Assembly: GCF_003121985.1 (NCBI RefSeq)
Contig: NZ_QEWP01000008.1
Coordinates: 1 to 64,000, forward strand
Source: Marinilabilia rubra
GTDB lineage: Bacteria > Bacteroidota > Bacteroidia > Bacteroidales > Marinilabiliaceae
Direction: 5' to 3'
DNA length: 64,000 nt
In this document: piece by piece, positions 34,253 to 42,409 of the stretch
Position numbering within the stretch: position 1 is the stretch's first letter
How the letters are laid out: each line of letters starts with the position of its first letter
Notes under the pieces: model-generated
Database searches by the model: none
What the model was told of the DNA's origin: nothing
The model's input: only the letters and a program-made list of their open reading frames with translations
Made by a program: the position numbers and the translations under genes

Positions 34253-34432
34253 AGATTCAATTAACTATCAGATACTTAAAGCACATCAACAATTAACTGC
34301 GTGCAAGGTTATTCCACAGCATACTCTAATACCGTTGCACTTGTAAATAGGAAAACTGCTAATCAAAAGAAAAAAATTTACTTCACCGGCCCCATCTCGA
34401 AGTATTTCAATACTCCTTCGATTGGGCCGTCT

Positions 34433-34475
34433 TGTAAATTCTCATCTTTTGACTTTTTCAGCAGACCCTATTTAG
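34433..34475 (+). repeat. Partial copy of repeat family C
   Basis: TGTAAATTCTCATCTTTTGA and the following CTTTTTCAGCAGACCCTATTTAG match 34051-34093 at about 38 of 43 positions. It ends where the family A copy begins. Confidence 0.65.
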
Positions 34476-34476
34476 A

Positions 34477-34606
34477 AGTGTTTGTCTATAAAACTAAACA
34501 AACAGTGTCAAAATTTATGCGGGTGTTCAGAAAGGCAAAGCCTTTTTTAGCATTTGTTAATTTTTTTACATTTTATTAAGGGAGCGTAAGCAAATAAAAA
34601 TGACTA
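34477..34606 (+). repeat. Repeat family A, copy 4 (diverged)
   Basis: Starts AAGTGTTTGTCTATAAAAC and contains AAACAGTGTCAAAATTTATG and GTGTTCAGAAAGGCAAAGCC. The right end (GGGAGCGTAAGCAAATAAAA) is poorly preserved. With 33858-34476 it fills an 840-bp gene-free region that contains nothing else I recognise. Confidence 0.5.
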
Positions 34607-34700
34607 ATATTCGTAACGTTATTATTGGAAAAACTGCATTTTTGCAAGCTCCATATTCCCTTCCCGCTTAGTTTGAAAATTATTGATTTATTTTGCTTTT

Positions 34701-37145
34701 ATGCTCCAGGATTTAATTGTGAATGTGGCCCTTTTGGTTGTGCTGTCGATTTTTTACGGGGGATTGGTAAGGTACCGTTCAACCCATCCTTTGCTGGTGA
34801 AGATACTGATGGGGCTGTTGTTTGGAAGCCTTGCCATCATTGGCATGAATATTCCTTTTAGTTATTCTGAGGGCGTATTCTACGATGGACGTTCCATTAT
34901 CTTTTCGCTTGCCGGCTTGTTCGGGGGAGGGATCGTTGCGTTAATATCAGGAGTGATTGTTGCAATTTATAGAATCCTTATTGGTGGAGCCGGTGTCTAT
35001 GCCGGGGTTGCTACCATTGCATCAACTGTTTTGATGGGTCTTTGGGTGAGGCGTCGGTTGGTCGGTAGGTTTCATATTCCCGAAATCAAACATCTGATTT
35101 TTGTGGGTGTTGGGAGTCATTTGCTAATGTTGGCATCTCAGCTTCTTTTACCCTGGCCTCAGGGCCTTGATGTAATTGCCGGGGTTGGGCCATCGGTGAT
35201 GATATTATTCCCTCTGGCAACACTTTTTATTGGTTTGTTGATGATCTCCTCAGAGAGGAGACTTGCCGCCGAGCAGGTTTTGAAAGAAAATGAATCACTT
35301 TACCGAACTACATTAAACAGTTTGGGAGATGCGGTAATTCTGACCGATATAGAGATGAATGTTGTGGAAATGAACCCGGCAGCCTGCAGGATGACCGGCT
35401 GGCCTGTGTCAGAAGCCAAAGGAAGGCCTGTTGGAGAGGTTTTTAAGGTGGTTAATGAGAATGATCTCGAACCTGTCGAAAATCCTGTTGAAAAAGTTAT
35501 TGAAAGCGGCCGGAAGACTGAAATTGCCATTGAGGCCATTTTGATTTCGAGGGATGGTAGAAGGATTCCCATTGCTGACAGGGGCTCTCCGGTGGTGAAT
35601 GACCATGGTGAGAACCTGGGCGTTGTGTTGGTTTTTCAGGATAGGACTGAGACTATGAAAAAGCAAAAAGAGGTGGAAGAGAGTGAAGGGCTTTTTCGAA
35701 GATTGTTTGAAAAGCATACCGCTGTAAAAATGCTGATAGATCCTGTTGATGGAAGGATCGTAGGAGCTAACGATGCAGCAGCCGAGTTTTACGGCTGGAG
35801 CCGGGAGCATCTTTTAAATATGAATATTGATCAAATCAATACTTTGTCGATCGATGAAATTAAGGCAAAGTTTGTTCTTGTGGAGCAGGGGCAGAGGACT
35901 TATTTTCAATTTCAGCACCGTAAAGCTGATGAATCCATTTCAGATGTCCAGGTTTTTGCAAGTCAAATCATAATTAAAGGAAGGCCTTTTATCCACAGTA
36001 TTGTTCACGATGTCAGTGACAAAAAACGGATAGAGCAGGAGCTGAAGCTACTCAGTGCCTCGGTTCGACAAAACCCGGTAGGTGTTATTATTACAGATGC
36101 TTTCATGCGGATTGAATATGTTAACCCTAAGTATACAGACTTAACAGGGCTGGGATTGGAAGATGTGGCAGGAATAAAGCCCGGGATCCTTGATCATAAA
36201 TATGTGGACGTAGATCTTCTTGAGAATGAAATTCTGGAAACGCTTAAAGCACGCGAGATCTGGAATGGTGAATATCGGCTGGAAAGAAAAGAAGGTAAAC
36301 CCTTCTGGGGAAAAATCATGATTTCACCCATTGAGGATGCCTTTGGAAATGTAACCAATTATCTTCTGCTTTATGAAGATATTTCTGTACTCAAAAGAGT
36401 AATGAAAGACCTTGAAGAGGCAAAAAACAAAGCGGAAGAGAGTGAACAAATGAAAACGGCCTTTCTGGCAAATATGAGCCATGAAATTCGTACTCCCTTA
36501 AATGGCATTCTTGGTTTTACGGAACTTCTTACCTCTCACGATGGCTTTTCATTTGAGCAACGACAGGAGTTTGGAACCATTATTCAAAAAAGTTCAGAGG
36601 GGCTGTTGCAAATCATCAATGATGTTTTGGAAGTTTCCCGCATAGAGTCTGAAAAGCTGAGCATGGAATCAAAACCCTTTGTGCTTAACGAAACGCTTTC
36701 AGCAATCAGGAATTTGTACATCAGGAAAATGGAGGAGCTTGGGAAATCCCATCTTTCTTTGAAACTGGAGATGCCAGATCAGGCCGTTGAAGTAACAGGT
36801 GATGAAAACCGGCTTCAACAGGTTTTAATAAATCTTCTCGACAATGCACTGAAGTTTACTGCTGAGGGGGGAATTGTATTTGGCGTTTCAAACGTTGAGA
36901 ATGGTAAGGTGGAGTTGATTGTAAAGGATACCGGAATAGGAATCAGACCCGAGAAACAGGAGATTATTTTTGAACGGTTCAGTCAGGCAGATAATGATAT
37001 AGCCAGAAAGTATGGGGGGACAGGCCTGGGACTGGCCATTGTAAAAAAATTGACCAGCCTTATGGGGGATGGCATTTCACTGGATTCGGAGGAAGGAAAA
37101 GGTTCTGTCTTCAGATTCAGTCTGCCCGGTCGTTTCACCACATAA
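34701..37145 (+). CDS. 5TMR-LYT receptor histidine kinase with three PAS domains
   Basis: The N-terminal ~190 residues are five to six membrane helices of the 5TMR_LYT (LytS-like YhcK receptor) type, with SFSEG-like YSEGVFYDGRSIIFSLAGLFGGGIVA and RILIGGAGVYAG. Three PAS domains follow (about 205-325, 335-450, 455-575), each introduced by ENESLYRT-, SEGLFRRL- or LLSASVRQNP-type helices. Then come a HisKA dimerisation domain with phosphoacceptor FLANMSHEIRTPLNGILGF and an intact HATPase (LLDNALKFT, DTGIGI, GGTGLGLAI). I chose the ATG at 34701 over a TTG at 34683. It lacks a receiver domain and is convergent with the LytTR regulator gene, which belongs to the adjacent kinase, so its partner is unknown. 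It senses an unknown membrane signal. Confidence 0.9.
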   Translation: MLQDLIVNVALLVVLSIFYGGLVRYRSTHPLLVKILMGLLFGSLAIIGMNIPFSYSEGVFYDGRSIIFSLAGLFGGGIVALISGVIVAIYRILIGGAGVYAGVATIASTVLMGLWVRRRLVGRFHIPEIKHLIFVGVGSHLLMLASQLLLPWPQGLDVIAGVGPSVMILFPLATLFIGLLMISSERRLAAEQVLKENESLYRTTLNSLGDAVILTDIEMNVVEMNPAACRMTGWPVSEAKGRPVGEVFKVVNENDLEPVENPVEKVIESGRKTEIAIEAILISRDGRRIPIADRGSPVVNDHGENLGVVLVFQDRTETMKKQKEVEESEGLFRRLFEKHTAVKMLIDPVDGRIVGANDAAAEFYGWSREHLLNMNIDQINTLSIDEIKAKFVLVEQGQRTYFQFQHRKADESISDVQVFASQIIIKGRPFIHSIVHDVSDKKRIEQELKLLSASVRQNPVGVIITDAFMRIEYVNPKYTDLTGLGLEDVAGIKPGILDHKYVDVDLLENEILETLKAREIWNGEYRLERKEGKPFWGKIMISPIEDAFGNVTNYLLLYEDISVLKRVMKDLEEAKNKAEESEQMKTAFLANMSHEIRTPLNGILGFTELLTSHDGFSFEQRQEFGTIIQKSSEGLLQIINDVLEVSRIESEKLSMESKPFVLNETLSAIRNLYIRKMEELGKSHLSLKLEMPDQAVEVTGDENRLQQVLINLLDNALKFTAEGGIVFGVSNVENGKVELIVKDTGIGIRPEKQEIIFERFSQADNDIARKYGGTGLGLAIVKKLTSLMGDGISLDSEEGKGSVFRFSLPGRFTT

Positions 37146-37220
37146 TAAATACTAAACGGGAAGTGCTGTCATTCCCGGGGGCAGTCACTTTTGCCTTCTG
37201 ATCTTATATTTGGCTGATTG

Positions 37221-37961
37221 TCAAATGGTCTGTAGCCGTTTAAGCAGTTTTTCTTTCTTTCGAACAGATACGGGGGCTTCTGAACCGTCAGACAATTCTA
37301 CGATAAAACCTCCTTTGCGGTCAATTTTCCGTATGTGAGAAAGGTTGATAAGGTGCGATTGATGGATGCGCAGAAATCCCACGCCTTCCAGCATTTCATC
37401 AAACGCCTTTAGAGGACGTGATATTACCAGTGGTTTTTGATCTTTAAGAATAAAACGGGTATAATTATCCATGCTTTCGCAGCGAATAATGTCATCGGTG
37501 CAAACAATATGAATGGCTTCACTGGATTTAAGAGCAAGCTTTTTTGATGGAGCGGATGCTTGCTGAATATTCTCCATTAAGGTTCCAAGCAGGGCTTGGT
37601 TATTGGTGTTATGCCTGCGCACTTTTTCAACGGCATCTTTCAGGTCATCCGGATCTACCGGTTTTAGCAAATAATCGGTCGCGGAAAACCTGAAGGCTTC
37701 AATGGCATGATCATCATGAGCGGTGAGAAAGACCAGGGCAAAGTCCCGCGTCTTTAGCTGGCGGAGCATATCAAAGCCGGTGCCGTCTTTCATTCTGATG
37801 TCCAGAAAAACAATCTCGGGCCGATGTGTTTCAATGATTGTTTTTCCGGATGCTACACCGTCTGCTTCACCGACAATTTCCAAATCCTGAAACAGCATAT
37901 TCAGCATTCCTCTGAGGGTACTTCGGGCATTGGGTTCATCATCAATAATCACTGCTTTCAT
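37221..37961 (-). CDS. LytTR family response regulator
   Basis: 247 residues from the ATG at 37961 (MKAVIIDDEPNARSTL). The receiver domain has the acidic pair DDE, phosphoacceptor Asp in IVFLDIRMKDGTGF, FLTAHDD and the conserved Lys in YLLKPVD. A LytTR DNA-binding domain follows from about residue 145 (IVCTDDIIRCESMDNYTRF and FLRIHQSHLINLSHIRKID). It is encoded 110 bp downstream of the Reg_prop kinase on the same strand and is its likely partner. It binds DNA as a dimer at direct repeats; no target site was identified. Confidence 0.93.
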   Translation of the reverse strand: MKAVIIDDEPNARSTLRGMLNMLFQDLEIVGEADGVASGKTIIETHRPEIVFLDIRMKDGTGFDMLRQLKTRDFALVFLTAHDDHAIEAFRFSATDYLLKPVDPDDLKDAVEKVRRHNTNNQALLGTLMENIQQASAPSKKLALKSSEAIHIVCTDDIIRCESMDNYTRFILKDQKPLVISRPLKAFDEMLEGVGFLRIHQSHLINLSHIRKIDRKGGFIVELSDGSEAPVSVRKKEKLLKRLQTI

Positions 37962-38070
37962 TCGTGTAAAATTAATTAAAATCATTGGTCGAATGGAACT
38001 CGCATTATTTAAGCTTATGCATGTTCTTTAGCGACAACCCTTGAATGCTCGTTTCATTTGGCTGGTTCTT

Positions 38071-41000
38071 CTAATCCTCAGACAACTGAAGGGCTGGTAC
38101 CAACAGGCTGATTTCGGTTCCGGTTTCGTTACCTGGTTCTTGCGTTTTGTCTTTTATTATTAATTGACAAGGTTGTTTATATTGCTTTCTCAGTTGTTCG
38201 ATCCGTTTTTGGGTTATTCCCATGCTCATGGATTTATGAGATGGGTGGAACTCACTTTTTAACTGTCGGCTTTTTTCAATGCCTAAACCATTGTCTTTTA
38301 TGGCAACCTCCCAGCTATTATTCTTTAACGAAAAGATGACTTCTATGTTACCTTCATAGTCAATGTGCTGGATGCCATGTTCCACTGCATTTTCAACAAA
38401 GGGCTGTACCAGCATGGCCGGGATGCCCATCGAAAGATGATCACACCCGGAAAGCACTTTCACCGAGTATTTGAAAGAGCCGTTAAATCTTAATTGTTGA
38501 AGCACCAGGTAGTGTTTCAGCGTGGCGACTTCATCATTTATAGGAGTTACAGGCAAAGACATGTTGTTGAGATAGAGTCGCATAAGTTTTGCAAACTTGG
38601 AGAGATAAGCCCCTGCTGTTTGAGGTTGATTTTGATAAATGAAGGATTGAATGGCTGATAAAGCATTAAACATGAAATGCGGGTTCATCTGCGAAAGCAA
38701 AAGCCGGTGTCTAAGATTCAGGTTGTTCTCAAGTACCCTCAGATGATTTAACCGGTGTCGCCACCAAAACCAAAGACCGGTTACTAAGGACATGATCAAA
38801 ATGGTGAAAAACCACCAGGTTTTCCAAAAAGGCGGCTTGATGGTAATCATTAGTCTGGTTTCCTGACTGTTGCCATATGGATTAAAGGATTTTACCCTGA
38901 ATGTGTATTTGCCTGGTGGCAGTAGCTTGTAAGAAACAGATGTTTCATTGGTTTTTGTCCATTCCTTATCGGTGGGTTCCAGCTTATAAAGGTATTGATC
39001 ATGATTGGCAGGGAAAACCATATCCGAAAACCAAATTTGTAACAAATTCTGATCATGGGTAAGCATTAATTCTTCCTGATCCCCGAAGCTGACCGGATCT
39101 CCCATCACACCAACCCGGGTAATCTTTGTTTCTTTGGGGAGGGTTGGTGGATTAAACAACCCGGGGTCCATTTTGAAAAATCCCTTTGCGGTTCCAATGT
39201 AAATTTCGTTGGTAGAGGTCTTTAAACTCGCCGGGGTGAAGGATATGTTTTCTGTACCGAGGTATGGGGTGATGTTTAATAATTGCAAGGAATCGGATGA
39301 ATAAATTAAAATATTGTGAGAGGTAACAATCACGATTCTTCCCATTGGATCTTCTGTGAGAGAGAGGATCTTCTCTTTGGGTAAATGGTGTGCAAAATCA
39401 GGGGACTCGAATCGTTGCCGGGCAAAGTTGAAAATATTAAGTGAATCTCCACCTACGTAAACCTCTCCTGTAGAGGTTTCGAGGAAAGCCATGGCATCAG
39501 AGCCATGGAAACCGTTTTTATCATAGAAATGTTTTACCCTTAATGAGTGTGGATCGATTTGGTTTACCCCTTTGTTGGTGGTACCAGTCCAGATGAATCC
39601 TCTTCTGTCCTTTTTTACAAATGTTGTCAGGTGAGAAGATAACATATCTGTGGGTGGAGCATTTAGGAAAGTGACTTTCCGGGAGGGGAGGGAAAGCAAT
39701 GCCAATCCCTGATCTGTTGCGAGAAAGAGTTGCTTTTTGTGGTAAGCCATCTCGTTTACCGCGTAGTCGTTTAGCTCAGGAATTTGTTTAAAATGCTCCT
39801 GAGATGGGCTGAAATAATACAATCCCTTATCAGCTCCAAGCCAGACGCCGTCTCCATCAGGAGTTGGCAACGCAAAATTGATGGCGTCATTGCGCATGCC
39901 CTGGTTAAATGCGGTGCGGGTGTTGAATGTTTTGGGTTTCCCCTGATCCGGGAGGAAAGAGATTCCTCTGGGATATATCAGTAGAATGCCATCCTTGAGT
40001 CTTACGATTTTGTTAATGGCTTGTTGAGATGTAGCCAGGGATGAAAAGGGAGACGGTAAATTTAATAGAAGTTTGGTCTTGAGATTAAATAAACGGGCCC
40101 CCTCCGTAGTGGCTAATAATAACTTGTTTTTTCTAAAAACAAGAAGGTCCTTTATGTTTTCCGGCTTAACAGGCATCGAGTCGGCAACAACCAAATGCGA
40201 AAGACCGTTTGTTTTCGGGTTGTACATCCAGATACCATCCTGTGCCAATAAAAAGGTTTTTTTTGAAAAGGATGAATAAACGCCTGTTTTAAAGACTTTC
40301 TGACTTAAAATCTGGAATTTATTTTCATCAAAACCTGCCACACCCTGGTTTGTAAGGAAAAGAGTTTCATCTCCCGCTTGTATAATGTCAGGGATACTGG
40401 AGAAATTGGGAATGTCCACCGACTGGACATGGAGCCGCCGGTTGGCATCCTTGAATTTTTGAGACCGGTAACCGTTAAACGTTTTATCGGAGGGATTAAA
40501 TGTGTGAAGAATATTCTGGGATTTGTAAAGCCATATCAGACTGTCGTTGGATGCAATAAGGTGAATTTCGCCATCGGCCGGATGTTTTTGTGGACGAAAA
40601 CTATGCGGCAACCATGCTTTTTTACTTTTGCTGAATAACCTGAGGCCTTCTGCCCCCCAAAAACCAACCACCAGAGTATCATTCCCGATGGATTCAAAGC
40701 CACTGTACCAGTCTCTTTTCAGGGAGCTGGAGTCCAAAGCGAAATGGGTGAAACGGTGTTTGGCCGGATCAAAATGATTAAATCCAACACCTTGCCACAA
40801 TCCGGTCCAGATACTTCCATCTTTTTCCTCAAACAGGGTAGATACGCGATTGGCACTGATACAACCGTTTAATCCTTTCCGGCTTGTGAAGGTCTTAAAC
40901 TCATCGGTTTGCGGATTAAAAAGGTTTAAGCCACCACCCATTGTTCCTATCCAAATGTCTCCTTTTGAATCCTCCAGAAAACAGGAAACGTGATTGTTGC

Positions 41001-42066
41001 TGAGCGAGTGGGGTACTTCATTTAAATGGCGGTAGTACCGGATGAGACTTTGGTTCTCTTTTAATATGCTGATTCCTTGTTGTGTTCCTATCCAGAGATT
41101 GCCCGAATGATCGATGGTTAAACAATTGATGTGATCGTGAAGAATGGAAGAGAGATCATTGTCAGAAGGCAGGTATTTTACGATGGTGCTCTTTTTCTTA
41201 TTGATACGGGCAAGTCCATGACCCGTAGCGACCCATAAAAAGCCCTTGTTGTCCTCCACCATATCATAAGATGAGGTATGAAGCCTTTTGTTAACAGTTT
41301 CGGTGTTTCGGTCAAACTGATAAAGACCGTCGAGAGCTCCGATCCAGAAATCATTGTTGCTGTCCTCAAAAAAAAGAGCAGCGTCTTTGTCCCGCTTAAG
41401 TTCAGGGTCGGAGCTGCTGGTTGGAATGGATCTGATTTTGCCGTTTTCCATTTTCAGAGGCCCCATATTTCGGCCTCCTATCCAAAGCTGGTTTTGCGAG
41501 TCTTTGAAAATGGAGTGGTAATCATAATAGGGTTGGCTGGGCTTGTCGTGGGACCAGCTTTGGGTTTCAAACGTTTTAGTATTGAGCTTGTGTAGCACTC
41601 CGTTAAAAGTTTCAACCCATATGTGTTGGTCGTCGGCCTCAAGGAGAGCCCTGATGTGCTTGTCCTGAAGCCCCACCCCATCTTCAAAAATAATGGGAGC
41701 CTGGGAGAAAGAGAACATTTCAGGTTCAAAAATGCTTAGGCCTTCCCGTGTACCGATGTAGACATTTCCGTCAGGAGAAGTGAGGATGTCCGTGATGTAA
41801 TCCGAAGCAACGGATGATGAATCCCCTGGCAGATGGTGGAAGGTTTCAAAGCGGGTGCCGTCGTATCTGGCGAGTCCTTCCCGGGTGCCAATCCACATAA
41901 AACCCTGTGCGTCCTGCTGAATAACCGTTATGTGATTTCCGGGCAATCCGTCAGCCACGGTCAGGTTATCAAAACGGGTGTAATGGTCATAATCGATTGG
42001 CATTATCTGTCCTGAGATAGAAATGCTTAGTAATGTGTTGAAAATAAGGACCCAAATTTGCTTCAT
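38071..42066 (-). CDS. Reg_prop / Y_Y_Y two-component sensor histidine kinase (LytS type)
   Basis: 1331 residues. After a signal peptide come about 14 beta-propeller Reg_prop repeats (pattern: D-x-x-G-x-x-W-I-G-T, e.g. DAQGFMWIGTREGLARYD, DHSGNLWIGTQQGISIL, DSKGDIWIGTMGGGLNLFNP) forming two periplasmic propellers, a Y_Y_Y domain (YLYKLEPTDKEWTK, PGKYTFRVKSFNPYG), one membrane helix (WFFTILIMSLVTGLWFWW) and a His_kinase domain with MNPHFMFNALSAIQ, QPFVENAVEHG and KDNGLGI, all intact. This is the architecture of Bacteroidota nutrient or surface sensors, but here the output is LytTR rather than AraC. Signal unknown. It forms an operon with the regulator at 37961. Confidence 0.93.
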   Translation of the reverse strand: MKQIWVLIFNTLLSISISGQIMPIDYDHYTRFDNLTVADGLPGNHITVIQQDAQGFMWIGTREGLARYDGTRFETFHHLPGDSSSVASDYITDILTSPDGNVYIGTREGLSIFEPEMFSFSQAPIIFEDGVGLQDKHIRALLEADDQHIWVETFNGVLHKLNTKTFETQSWSHDKPSQPYYDYHSIFKDSQNQLWIGGRNMGPLKMENGKIRSIPTSSSDPELKRDKDAALFFEDSNNDFWIGALDGLYQFDRNTETVNKRLHTSSYDMVEDNKGFLWVATGHGLARINKKKSTIVKYLPSDNDLSSILHDHINCLTIDHSGNLWIGTQQGISILKENQSLIRYYRHLNEVPHSLSNNHVSCFLEDSKGDIWIGTMGGGLNLFNPQTDEFKTFTSRKGLNGCISANRVSTLFEEKDGSIWTGLWQGVGFNHFDPAKHRFTHFALDSSSLKRDWYSGFESIGNDTLVVGFWGAEGLRLFSKSKKAWLPHSFRPQKHPADGEIHLIASNDSLIWLYKSQNILHTFNPSDKTFNGYRSQKFKDANRRLHVQSVDIPNFSSIPDIIQAGDETLFLTNQGVAGFDENKFQILSQKVFKTGVYSSFSKKTFLLAQDGIWMYNPKTNGLSHLVVADSMPVKPENIKDLLVFRKNKLLLATTEGARLFNLKTKLLLNLPSPFSSLATSQQAINKIVRLKDGILLIYPRGISFLPDQGKPKTFNTRTAFNQGMRNDAINFALPTPDGDGVWLGADKGLYYFSPSQEHFKQIPELNDYAVNEMAYHKKQLFLATDQGLALLSLPSRKVTFLNAPPTDMLSSHLTTFVKKDRRGFIWTGTTNKGVNQIDPHSLRVKHFYDKNGFHGSDAMAFLETSTGEVYVGGDSLNIFNFARQRFESPDFAHHLPKEKILSLTEDPMGRIVIVTSHNILIYSSDSLQLLNITPYLGTENISFTPASLKTSTNEIYIGTAKGFFKMDPGLFNPPTLPKETKITRVGVMGDPVSFGDQEELMLTHDQNLLQIWFSDMVFPANHDQYLYKLEPTDKEWTKTNETSVSYKLLPPGKYTFRVKSFNPYGNSQETRLMITIKPPFWKTWWFFTILIMSLVTGLWFWWRHRLNHLRVLENNLNLRHRLLLSQMNPHFMFNALSAIQSFIYQNQPQTAGAYLSKFAKLMRLYLNNMSLPVTPINDEVATLKHYLVLQQLRFNGSFKYSVKVLSGCDHLSMGIPAMLVQPFVENAVEHGIQHIDYEGNIEVIFSLKNNSWEVAIKDNGLGIEKSRQLKSEFHPSHKSMSMGITQKRIEQLRKQYKQPCQLIIKDKTQEPGNETGTEISLLVPALQLSED

Positions 42067-42409
42067 CGTTTAATTGCTCACCCTCCTGAAACAGAATTCC
42101 TGTAAAGCTCTAGATTTTTCTAAAGGTTGTTTTCCATTGATGGTTTGCAATTATAGTCGTATTGGCTTATAAAGTTCCCCGGATTTGATGATTGCTTCTT
42201 TTTTTTAGGTAAAATGATCATTTCTGAGTTGTTTCCTGCTTAAGCAGGCTGCATTTACAAATCATTTTTTACTTCGACATTGAATCGAATTCTTCCTGTC
42301 AGGCTTCAAATTCTAACCAAAACTATGCGAATGTCCTTTAAAATGAACATGCCCTGCAGGGTTTCGTAAAAAAACCAAAATATAATCATCCCATAATCTC
42401 TATTAAACT
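42067..42409. promoter_or_regulatory. Divergent intergenic region with two perfect palindromes
   Basis: 343 bp between the sensor kinase (minus) and the Ig-repeat protein (plus). CCTGCTTAAGCAGG (42235-42248) and CCCTGCAGGG (42352-42361) are perfect palindromes and could be operators. No promoter consensus is clear. Confidence 0.3.
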
